The notes beneath the pieces are model-generated. The model did not search any database, was not told where the DNA came from, and saw only the letters and a program-made list of their open reading frames with translations. A stretch of 64,000 bases of DNA from Flavobacterium faecale (GTDB lineage: Bacteria; Bacteroidota; Bacteroidia; Flavobacteriales; Flavobacteriaceae): assembly GCF_003076455.1 (NCBI RefSeq), contig NZ_CP020918.1:3136001-3200000 (forward strand), in the 5' to 3' direction. How positions within the stretch are numbered: the stretch's first letter is position 1; each line of letters opens with the position of its first letter. A program made the translations under genes and the position numbers. Of this stretch, positions 1-7,142 are shown in pieces.

Positions 1-1339
1 TGAAGGTTTTCTTATCAACAATATCGTATCCATTGCCCGAAAAGAAATCTTCCATATTATCAAAAAATGCATCTCCGCCATACAGGTATTTCACCTGATA
101 CCCTTTCGATTTAAAAACACTTCCGGTAGTAAATTTGTTTTTATTGTCTTTACGTTTTACAACACTTTCTCCAGCAGTAGGAGGTAAGCACAAGGTAACA
201 GCTTCCAATCCACGAACGGTTCTATTTCCTGAGGCATAGAAATTGGTAAATAATAAACTTTTGGTTGCTAAATCGTCTAGAAAAGGAGTGATGTTTTTGT
301 CGTTACCGTACATTTTCATAAATTCAGCACTATAACTTTCGATCGTAATCAAAACGACATTTTTGTGTACCTCGGCACTGTCTGATTGAATTATTCTACT
401 AGAAGAAAAATTTTGTAACCCAGGAATTTGCTTGTCAAGTAAAGCATAAGCTTCCGTTTCGGGCATCATTTTATAGAATTTAAAATAATCTAATTCGCTA
501 TTCATGAAAGCAAGGTAGAAACGATACATTCCATTAGACTGCAACTCATTGGTGAAAACGTTTGTTGCATTTTCCGTTTTAGCCAAATTAGGAATGCACC
601 AAAGCGCTACACCAGCTAGCAGAAAATAAATGACTGTCAACTTAATTTTTTCGAAAAGAGTCGGGATTTTTTCGATATAAATTTTTGATTTTTTTACTAC
701 AAAGTACGTTATCGTTCCTGCAACCAAAAACAGAGCAGAAAAAATTGGAATTACAGGATAGGATTCCATAATATTTCCAATCACTTCATTGGTGTACACC
801 AAATAGTTAACAGCTATAAAATTGTATTTCACTCCAAATTCGTTCCAGAAAAAGTACTCGCTTATTGCATTTTGAAGAATAAGTACCACATACAAGAACA
901 TAACAAAGGAGAACAACCAGAATCTGATTTTATCACGTTTTTTGGGTAGGAATAAAAGAAGGCCAAACAAAAAAGTCTTGATTCCTACAAACACAAGCCC
1001 AACAGTCGCCAATCCTCCACCGTATTCGGTTAAAATAGATTGCCCTGAAAAAATATAAAGCCAAATTGCTATTAAAATTCCGAAATGAATATATCCATAC
1101 GGTTTTTGGTATTTGGCATTTGATATAAATATAAGGTAAAGCCACAAAAAACCACTCGCTAGAATAAAGACAAATACATCTGAAACTAGTCCTAACGAAA
1201 AAATCTTGGCAGTGTCTAGAAACGAAAAAGTAGATTGTGTGATGGGGTGAAAAAGTAATACTACCCTAAGGATTACACTAATAATAACATAAAATAAAGT
1301 AAGTGTATAAAATGGAGCTAATTTTTTGGAGAAATACAT
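1..1339 (-). CDS. LTA synthase family sulfatase-type membrane enzyme (partial, C-terminus outside window)
   Basis: About 446 codons are visible, starting at ATG 1339-1337 and running off the left edge without a stop. The N-terminal half has about five hydrophobic helices (starting MYFSKKLAPFYTLTLFYVII). An extracytoplasmic domain of the alkaline phosphatase/sulfatase fold follows. The segment ITIESYSAEFMKMYG and the later SGNRTVRG fit the metal-binding start and the nucleophile Thr of LtaS-like enzymes. Family members transfer phosphoglycerol or phosphoethanolamine groups at the membrane surface. Gram-negative flavobacteria lack true lipoteichoic acid, so the substrate here is unknown. It is divergent from the thioredoxin gene, and the shared 209-nt spacer holds a tandem CTTAAG box. 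Confidence 0.85.
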   Translation of the reverse strand, partial: MYFSKKLAPFYTLTLFYVIISVILRVVLLFHPITQSTFSFLDTAKIFSLGLVSDVFVFILASGFLWLYLIFISNAKYQKPYGYIHFGILIAIWLYIFSGQSILTEYGGGLATVGLVFVGIKTFLFGLLLFLPKKRDKIRFWLFSFVMFLYVVLILQNAISEYFFWNEFGVKYNFIAVNYLVYTNEVIGNIMESYPVIPIFSALFLVAGTITYFVVKKSKIYIEKIPTLFEKIKLTVIYFLLAGVALWCIPNLAKTENATNVFTNELQSNGMYRFYLAFMNSELDYFKFYKMMPETEAYALLDKQIPGLQNFSSSRIIQSDSAEVHKNVVLITIESYSAEFMKMYGNDKNITPFLDDLATKSLLFTNFYASGNRTVRGLEAVTLCLPPTAGESVVKRKDNKNKFTTGSVFKSKGYQVKYLYGGDAFFDNMEDFFSGNGYDIVDKKTF

Positions 1340-1409
1340 ACTTGTTGTTTTGTTTGTGCACAAAATTAACCTTTTTAGACAAATTACATTGCAATATTCA
1401 AATGGATTT

Positions 1410-1426
1410 CTTAAGGTTGGCTTAAG
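1410..1426. promoter_or_regulatory. Tandem CTTAAG box (putative response-regulator operator), copy 1
   Basis: CTTAAG occurs at 1410-1415 and 1421-1426, exactly 11 bp apart, with spacer GTTGG. Read on the minus strand the box is CTTAAGCCAACCTTAAG, which differs by one base from the box before cusA at 7076-7092. OmpR-family regulators bind direct hexamer repeats about one helical turn apart, so the regulator encoded at 4648-5316 is the natural candidate. The box lies between the divergent sulfatase and thioredoxin genes and could serve either. A possible -7 element TATCTTTG for the rightward operon is at 1465-1472. Confidence 0.6.
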
Positions 1427-1548
1427 ATGTCAATTGGCTATTAAGTAGCAGGAATAATTAAGATTATCTTTGTTTAATAAATGGTTTCAAAGTATTTAAA
1501 GTTAGAAGAATCTACTTTAAGTTTTCTAAATACATAAATTTGTTTAAA

Positions 1549-1983
1549 ATGAATAAAATAGTAATCGTACTTCTACTTTTAATCACACAATTTGGGTTTG
1601 CTCAAGATTGGAAAACTAATTTTGATGCTACTAAAAAAACAGCAATGGCAGAAAATAAAGCTATTGTACTTGTTTTTTCTGGTTCTGATTGGTGTGCCCC
1701 TTGTATAAAACTACATAAAAACATTTGGCAGTCTGATGCCTTTAAAGAATTTGCCACAACTACTGTAATAATCGAAAAAGCCGATTTTCCCAAGAAAAAA
1801 CAAAACCAGCTAAGTCCAGAGATTGCAAAGCAAAATCAAGAATTAGCACAAACATATAATCCAGAAGGTATTTTTCCACTTGTGGTTGTTATGGACAAAT
1901 CAGGAAAAGTATTGGGTAAGGCGAGTTACCAAAATATTCCTCCAAATGAATATATAGCGTTACTACAATCCTTTATAAAATAA
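1549..1983 (+). CDS. Periplasmic thioredoxin-like protein (WCAPC)
   Basis: This is a 144-residue protein with an N-terminal signal peptide (hydrophobic IVIVLLLLITQFGF, likely cleavage after FA-Q). A thioredoxin fold follows, with the redox motif Trp48-Cys-Ala-Pro-Cys52 preceded by VFSGSD, as in the Thioredoxin_7/DUF255-like exported group. The cis-Pro region EGIFPLVVVMD is present. ATG 1549 is chosen; an upstream in-frame TTG at 1540 would only add three residues before the signal peptide. The stop is 4 nt before apbE, so it heads an operon with ApbE, DUF4266, DUF3570 and a response regulator. It probably reduces disulfides, or Cys residues of the DUF4266 lipoprotein, in the periplasm; that last point is inference. 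Confidence 0.85.
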   Translation: MNKIVIVLLLLITQFGFAQDWKTNFDATKKTAMAENKAIVLVFSGSDWCAPCIKLHKNIWQSDAFKEFATTTVIIEKADFPKKKQNQLSPEIAKQNQELAQTYNPEGIFPLVVVMDKSGKVLGKASYQNIPPNEYIALLQSFIK

Positions 1984-1987
1984 CAAT

Positions 1988-2977
1988 ATGAAATTCTTCT
2001 TTTTAAGTTTGTGTTTCTGTATTGCAAATGTAGCCTCGTCTCAAGTTACTAGAAGTCGTACTTTGTATATGCTCGGTAGTCCATTTGAAATGATTGTTGA
2101 AGCAAAAGACAATGCACAAGGCGACCTATACATTGATATGGCTGTTGCTGAAGTGAGTAGGATTGAGAATTTGATTTCAGATTGGATTCCAACCACCTCA
2201 ATTTCTGAAGTCAACAGAAACGCCGGGATACAACCAGTAAAAGTACCAACAGAAGTTTTTGATTTGGTAATGCGTGCAATTAAGATTTCCGAACTGACAT
2301 CGGGAGCTTTTGATATCAGTTATGCCTCGATGGACAAAATATGGAAATTTGATGGAAGCATGACACAAATGCCATCACCGGAAGAAATTAAAAATTCAGT
2401 GGCAAAAGTTGGTTATCAAAAAATAATGTTGAATGCTAAAGAATCTACTATTTTCTTAAAAGATAAAGGAATGAAATTGGGCCTTGGAGGGATAGGACAA
2501 GGCTATATAGCTGACAAAATCAAGACGCTATTAATCCAGAAGGGCGTAGTTGCTGGCATTGTAAATATATCTGGAGACATTAATACTTGGGGAAAACAAC
2601 TCAATGGAGAAAAATGGAAGATAGGAATTAAAAACCCTTTGAATAAGGATAAAGTTTTCGCCACCTTTCCGTTGGAGGATAGCGCTGTAGAAACCTCTGG
2701 CAGTTATGAAAAGTACGTAACTTTTAACGGTATTCGATATTCACACATAATAGATACACGTACGGGATATCCAGCCACGGGTGTAGTGAGCGTATCTGTA
2801 TTTGCTAAATCAACAGAGTTTGCAGACGCATTGGCTACAGGTATATTTGTACTGGGTATAGACATAGGTTTAGACCTTGTTAACCAATTACCAGGTGTTG
2901 CATGTATATATGTAGATGATAAAGGAAAAATATTTGCTTCAAAAAACATTGACCTAAAAAAATATACAAATGATTAA
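1988..2977 (+). CDS. apbE: FAD:protein FMN transferase (ApbE family)
   Basis: This 329-residue exported protein has a signal peptide ending around VASSQ. ApbE enzymes attach FMN covalently to Ser/Thr of target proteins outside the cytoplasm, using FAD and Mg2+. Family landmarks visible are GAFDISYASMDKIW, the glycine-rich GLGGIGQGYIADKI, NISGDINTWG, ETSGSYEKY and the C-terminal HIIDTRTGYPA loop with metal-binding Asp. Length is normal. Its stop overlaps the DUF4266 start by 8 nt, which indicates tight coupling. No protein with a classical FMN-binding domain (NqrC/RnfG type) is encoded nearby, so the flavinylation target is not obvious. Confidence 0.93.
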   Translation: MKFFFLSLCFCIANVASSQVTRSRTLYMLGSPFEMIVEAKDNAQGDLYIDMAVAEVSRIENLISDWIPTTSISEVNRNAGIQPVKVPTEVFDLVMRAIKISELTSGAFDISYASMDKIWKFDGSMTQMPSPEEIKNSVAKVGYQKIMLNAKESTIFLKDKGMKLGLGGIGQGYIADKIKTLLIQKGVVAGIVNISGDINTWGKQLNGEKWKIGIKNPLNKDKVFATFPLEDSAVETSGSYEKYVTFNGIRYSHIIDTRTGYPATGVVSVSVFAKSTEFADALATGIFVLGIDIGLDLVNQLPGVACIYVDDKGKIFASKNIDLKKYTND

Positions 2978-3179
2978 ACTGGCAATTTTAGTAGTTTTAA
3001 TGATAAGCATGCAATCCTGTGTTGCTATTAAAGAGTATGACAAATTATATATCAATGACCCTGATATGAAATTAACTGCAAAAGCAGCAGAAAAGTACGA
3101 AACTACATTTCAAGTCTATCGAGAAGCTGCTGCTGGAGCTAATGGTGGAAAAACAGGTGGTGGTTGTGGTTGTAATTAA
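2970..3179 (+). CDS. DUF4266 small lipoprotein with Cys-rich tail
   Basis: This 69-residue protein has a lipobox-like signal (ISMQSC, lipidated Cys17). A short charged segment with YINDPDMKLTAKAAEKYE, typical of DUF4266, follows, then a Gly-rich tail ending GGKTGGGCGCN (Cys66 and Cys68). It overlaps apbE at its 5' end, and its stop overlaps the start of the DUF3570 gene (TAATG). The family function is not known to me. The exposed CGC tail beside a thioredoxin and a flavin transferase suggests that it carries a metal, disulfide or covalent cofactor, but nothing in the sequence proves this. Confidence 0.85.
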   Translation: MIKLAILVVLMISMQSCVAIKEYDKLYINDPDMKLTAKAAEKYETTFQVYREAAAGANGGKTGGGCGCN

Positions 3180-4636
3180 TGTATCAAATGAAAAAAATAT
3201 ATCCTATTTGTTTCTTATTGCTATCGGTAATTGTGCAAGCACAAGAAAAACAAGAAGCAACTCCTTTTAAGAAAAGAGTACTAGAAACTACCGAAGTTAG
3301 TATTTTACTAAGTTATTACAATCAAGATGGAAACCATTCGGCAGTGAATGGCGGAGTCGGTTCAGAAAAATTAACTGACATAGCGTCAAACATTGTGGTG
3401 GCTTTACCACTCAATGCTGATGATGTACTTACGTTTGATGCAGGTATATCAGCGTATACTTCAGCTTCTTCAAGTAACATAAATCCTTTTATGGCGGGTA
3501 AATCGGGTACGACAACTACCTCTGGAGCATCAGGCACAAAATCAAGCACTACATCTGTAAGTTCAGCACCTTACGGTACACCTTGGCAAGCTTCTTCAGG
3601 CGCTTCTTCAGGCGATCAATTGGCGAATTTGTCTGCAAATTTCAGTCATAATTCAGATAACCGAAACACAATTTTGGATGCAAACGTTTCTGCGTCAAAT
3701 GAGTATGATTATACTTCTGTGGGTTTTGGAGGTGGAATTACTAAATTGTTTAACAAAAAAAATACCGAAATAAGTTTAAAAGCGAATGCCTATTTAGATA
3801 AATGGAGACCCATTTACCCAACAGAATTAAAAGAATATTCACTATATGGTAGTAATTTTCAAAGCAAAGGCTATTTTTCGGGTGTTACAATCATAGATCA
3901 AAACGGTAATAAATCAACTGATTATTTGCCAACTGCTTTTACGACCTATTCCAATTCCAAACGCAACTCTTATTCGGCTTCGTTATCGTTTTCTCAAATT
4001 TTGACCAAAAAAATTCAAATGTCTATTTTTATGGATGTTTTAAAGCAAGAAGGATTATTGGGCACACCTTACCAACGAATTTATTTTGCTGACAAAGTAA
4101 ATTATTATGTTGGGCAATCACAATATATTCCCGTTTACACAACAGCTCAAAATACGGGCGTTTACCAACTAGCAGATGATAAGGAACGTTTACCTAGTTC
4201 ACGATTTAAAATTCCAATTGGTGCCCGAATTAATTTTTATATCAACGAATATGTTGTTGCTAGAACTTATTATCGCTATTATCAAGATAATTGGGGCATA
4301 AAGGCACATACAGTATCATTTGAGCTGCCTGTAAAACTGACTACTAGCTTCACTGTATATCCCATGTACCGTTATTATACGCAAACAGCTTCAGATTATT
4401 TCGCTCCTTATGAAACGCATCTTTCAACTGAAAAATATTATACCTCAGATTATGATTTATCAAAGTTCAAGACGAATCAATATGGGGCAGGTTTTGTTTA
4501 TACCGACATTTTTACTCGAGCAAAAATCTTTTATTTTGGTTTAAAATCAATAGATTTACGTTTGAATCATTATCAAAGAAGCGATGGATTAAATGCAAAT
4601 ATTGCATCATTAGGCTTTAAATTTGAAGCTGAATAA
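3179..4636 (+). CDS. DUF3570 outer-membrane beta-barrel protein
   Basis: This 485-residue protein has a signal peptide (ICFLLLSVIVQAQ). Alternating aromatic and polar strands run to the C-terminus (LGFKFEAE), as in an outer-membrane barrel. The N-terminal part matches DUF3570 (ETTEVSILLSYYNQDG, then a Ser/Gly/Thr-rich loop around residues 100-145). ATG 3179 overlaps the DUF4266 stop as TAATG; ATG 3188 is an equally good start just before MKK. The Ser-rich loop contains SGAS twice, loosely like part of the ApbE flavinylation motif. It is probably the outer-membrane component of the ApbE cassette; function unknown. Confidence 0.85.
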   Translation: MYQMKKIYPICFLLLSVIVQAQEKQEATPFKKRVLETTEVSILLSYYNQDGNHSAVNGGVGSEKLTDIASNIVVALPLNADDVLTFDAGISAYTSASSSNINPFMAGKSGTTTTSGASGTKSSTTSVSSAPYGTPWQASSGASSGDQLANLSANFSHNSDNRNTILDANVSASNEYDYTSVGFGGGITKLFNKKNTEISLKANAYLDKWRPIYPTELKEYSLYGSNFQSKGYFSGVTIIDQNGNKSTDYLPTAFTTYSNSKRNSYSASLSFSQILTKKIQMSIFMDVLKQEGLLGTPYQRIYFADKVNYYVGQSQYIPVYTTAQNTGVYQLADDKERLPSSRFKIPIGARINFYINEYVVARTYYRYYQDNWGIKAHTVSFELPVKLTTSFTVYPMYRYYTQTASDYFAPYETHLSTEKYYTSDYDLSKFKTNQYGAGFVYTDIFTRAKIFYFGLKSIDLRLNHYQRSDGLNANIASLGFKFEAE

Positions 4637-4647
4637 AAGTAGAACGT

Positions 4648-5316
4648 ATGGAAATTTTAATTGTAGAAGATGAAGTTGGAATAGTTCAGTTTTTGACGCA
4701 AGGACTAGAAGAGGAAGGATTCAAGGTCACCAGCACAATTGATGGAATTTCTGGACTTGAATTGGCCCAAAATGGAACCTTCGATCTATTACTTTTAGAC
4801 TGGATGTTGCCCAAACTTTCGGGTTTGGACCTTTGTAAAACCTTTCGAGAAAAAGATAAAACCACACCAATATTGTTCTTGACCGCCAAAGATACAACAG
4901 CTGAAACGATTCAAGGATTGCAAGCCGGAGCCAATGATTACATCAAAAAACCTTTTGATTTTGCCGAATTATTAGAACGTATCAATATTCATTTTCGAAA
5001 TAAAAAAGTAGAAACCAAATTACAATTGGGCGAAATAACGATCAATGTTGCCGAGTATACCGTTACCAATGCGGGTACAGCAGTAGCTTTGACACAAAGG
5101 GAATTTGAACTACTAAAATTCTTGGTCGTTAATAAAGGAAAAGTATGCAACCGCAAACAAATTATAGAAGAAGTTTGGGACATTCATTTTAATTACGACA
5201 CGGGAGTAATAGACGTATTTATTAATGCTATTCGAAAAAAATTAAAACTAAAAGTAGAACAAGATTACATTAAAACGGTTCGTGGGGTAGGGTATATCGC
5301 TTCTGATGTATTTTGA
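4648..5316 (+). CDS. OmpR/CusR-family response regulator
   Basis: This 222-residue regulator has a receiver domain (residues 1-115) with acidic pocket E7-D8, phospho-acceptor Asp51 in LLLLDWMLPK, Thr79 in LTAKD and Lys101 in DYIKKPF. A winged-helix DNA-binding domain follows (LTQREFELLKFLV, then VDVFINAIRKKL and IKTVRGVGYIA). It begins 11 nt after the DUF3570 gene and is probably the last gene of that operon. Cognate kinase is the gene at 5508. It likely binds the tandem CTTAAG boxes at 1410 and 7065 to control the redox cassette and the efflux pump. The signal may be copper, silver or another metal, by analogy with CusRS; that is inference. Confidence 0.92.
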   Translation: MEILIVEDEVGIVQFLTQGLEEEGFKVTSTIDGISGLELAQNGTFDLLLLDWMLPKLSGLDLCKTFREKDKTTPILFLTAKDTTAETIQGLQAGANDYIKKPFDFAELLERINIHFRNKKVETKLQLGEITINVAEYTVTNAGTAVALTQREFELLKFLVVNKGKVCNRKQIIEEVWDIHFNYDTGVIDVFINAIRKKLKLKVEQDYIKTVRGVGYIASDVF

Positions 5317-5410
5317 TAATAAATTAATTGCTCAATAAATAGTTATTACTTTAGTAATATAAATTTGTATAACTGTTATTTTTAGTTTCAAACACTAATG
5401 CGAATTTGTT

Positions 5411-5428
5411 GTCCCGACGCTTCGGGAC
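5411..5428. repeat. GC-rich hairpin between regulator and kinase genes
   Basis: GTCCCGA-CGCT-TCGGGAC forms a perfect 7-bp stem with a 4-nt loop in an AT-rich spacer (5317-5507). It has no T-run, so a simple terminator is unlikely. The core TCGGGAC recurs at 6999-7005 in the spacer before cusA, which suggests remnants of a dispersed flavobacterial intergenic repeat. A candidate -7 element (TAAATTTG) at 5360-5367 may give the kinase gene its own promoter. Confidence 0.45.
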
Positions 5429-5507
5429 GTGTCACCTTTTCAATTCCTGAAAACCCGTATTCATTCTTGTACTAATAAAGATAAAGAATTGTAATAAATT
5501 AATCCTC

Positions 5508-6884
5508 ATGAAACCACTTTCATTCAAAAATAAAATCGCGTTTTATTACCTAATTTCCACAGCTATTTTGATTTTTGTGGTGTTTTTTTTTATTTACACT
5601 ATTGTAAAACAAAATGTGAACTCGCATTTAAATAACGATATTTTAAAGGAAGTGAAAAATCACTTGAACGAAATCAGTATCAAAGACGGCAAATTCCATT
5701 TGATTCATTTTGAAGAATGGAAAGAAAGAGAACACAACACGGTCGATGTGAATCCGGTTTTTATAGAGTTTTTGGATAAAGACAAAAAGCTGATTACTAA
5801 ATCACCCAATCTTAAAAAACACCAATTAGTTTTTGACAATGCTAAAGCTGACACCGAATTATTTGATGCCATATTAGTAAAGGCCAAAATTCGTCAGATT
5901 CAAGTTCCAATTGTAGAAAAAGATGCAATAATTGGGTACTTGGTTATTGCTATGTCTCTTGAAGGAACATTGGTCGTGCTTAACGATTTGTCACATATTT
6001 TAATTGTCTCTTATCCGTTAATTTTATTGGTTTTATTTCTGATTGCTCGTTTTATAGCCGGTAGAAGTATTCAACCTATCAATGCAATTATAAGAACATC
6101 AGACAAAATCACAAAAGACAATCTTTCGAGCCGAATTCCCTTACCAGTAAATAAAGACGAGCTGTTTGTGCTCTCAGATACGATCAATAATTTACTTAAT
6201 CGTATTGAAAATGCTATAGCCCGCGAAAAGCAATTTACCTCAGACGCTTCGCATGAACTTCGTACACCTTTGACAGTAATCAAAGGCACTTTGGAAGTTT
6301 TAATTCGAAAAGAAAGAACCGAAGCAGAGTACCATGAAAAAATTAACTATGTCATCTCAGAGGTAAATCGTCTCAATCATTTGGTAGATCAATTGTTACT
6401 ATTAGCACGGTTTGAACACCAAAAACAATCGGTAAATATTCAATCGTTTGATTTACGACTAGTAGTTAAAGAGATAGCCAATCGAAAGAATATAGAAAAT
6501 CAAAACAGTCGTATTCAAGTGAGACCAGGTGGTAGTGAAGCCTCAATTATTGCTTCAGATGCTTATTTATTAGGAATAATTTTGAACAATATACTATCAA
6601 ATGCACTTAAATATTCGGATAGTTATAGCGAAGTTTGTATTGAGATCCATTCGATAAATCAAAAAATAGAATGCCACATTATCGACTTAGGAATTGGAAT
6701 GCTAGCGCCTGATCTAGAAAAAATATTTCAACCTTTTTATCGAATAAATAATGATGCACAAACTGCAAATAAAGGCATCGGTTTAGGATTATCCATCGTG
6801 AAACGACTAAGTGACTTACTGCAAATAAACATTATGGTGGAAAGTGTTGAAAACGAAGGTACTGTAGTCAAATTAATCTTCTAA
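5508..6884 (+). CDS. Membrane sensor histidine kinase (CusS/QseC-like)
   Basis: This 458-residue kinase has a TM helix at about 12-31, a periplasmic sensor region of about 130 residues, a second TM around residue 165-185 (ILIVSYPLILLVLFLIARFI) and a HAMP linker. The phospho-acceptor is His249 in SDASHELRTPL. The ATPase domain shows the N box (NNILSNALKYSD), G1 (DLGIGM) and G2 (GIGLGLSIVKRL). It is separated from its regulator by 191 nt holding a hairpin, so it may be transcribed separately. By position it senses an envelope signal and controls the neighbouring RND efflux genes. No Met- or His-rich metal-binding cluster is evident in the periplasmic loop. Confidence 0.92.
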   Translation: MKPLSFKNKIAFYYLISTAILIFVVFFFIYTIVKQNVNSHLNNDILKEVKNHLNEISIKDGKFHLIHFEEWKEREHNTVDVNPVFIEFLDKDKKLITKSPNLKKHQLVFDNAKADTELFDAILVKAKIRQIQVPIVEKDAIIGYLVIAMSLEGTLVVLNDLSHILIVSYPLILLVLFLIARFIAGRSIQPINAIIRTSDKITKDNLSSRIPLPVNKDELFVLSDTINNLLNRIENAIAREKQFTSDASHELRTPLTVIKGTLEVLIRKERTEAEYHEKINYVISEVNRLNHLVDQLLLLARFEHQKQSVNIQSFDLRLVVKEIANRKNIENQNSRIQVRPGGSEASIIASDAYLLGIILNNILSNALKYSDSYSEVCIEIHSINQKIECHIIDLGIGMLAPDLEKIFQPFYRINNDAQTANKGIGLGLSIVKRLSDLLQINIMVESVENEGTVVKLIF

Positions 6885-7060
6885 AATAATTTGGACGTCT
6901 CCCTCCGTAACCTCAATGATTATCGGGGACGGTTAAGGCTTGTCATTCCAATCTTTTTTGAGGCAGGAAAAGCCCCGAAAAAGGATTCCTTCTGACGGTT
7001 CGGGACGATGCTTTACGTTAGTTTAAGTAGTATAGAAAGATTCTGATAGAAATATTAATC
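6885..7060. other. Non-coding spacer with decayed repeat-like sequence
   Basis: The 258-nt gap before cusA is less AT-rich than its surroundings in its first 130 nt. It contains short G/C blocks (TCGGGGAC, GCCCCG, GTTCGGGAC) resembling broken intergenic repeats. No open frame of note is present. The promoter-proximal part holds the tandem hexamer box described separately. Confidence 0.35.
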
Positions 7061-7064
7061 TTCT

Positions 7065-7121
7065 CCTAAGCAATCCTTAAGCCAATCTTAAGTCTATTCT
7101 ACTTTGATTCTTTTACTTTTG
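7065..7121 (+). promoter_or_regulatory. cusA promoter region with triple 11-bp-spaced hexamers (copy 2)
   Basis: CCTAAG (7065-7070), CTTAAG (7076-7081) and CTTAAG (7087-7092) are each spaced 11 bp apart. A Bacteroidota -7 element TACTTTTG follows at 7114-7121, 22 nt before the cusA ATG at 7143. The last hexamer sits where the -33 element should be and no good TTG is there. This is the layout expected of an activator-dependent promoter. The last two repeats and their spacer match the box at 1410-1426 (reverse orientation) at 16 of 17 positions. Confidence 0.6.
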
Positions 7122-7142
7122 TAAGAATAAATTAGAATAGAA

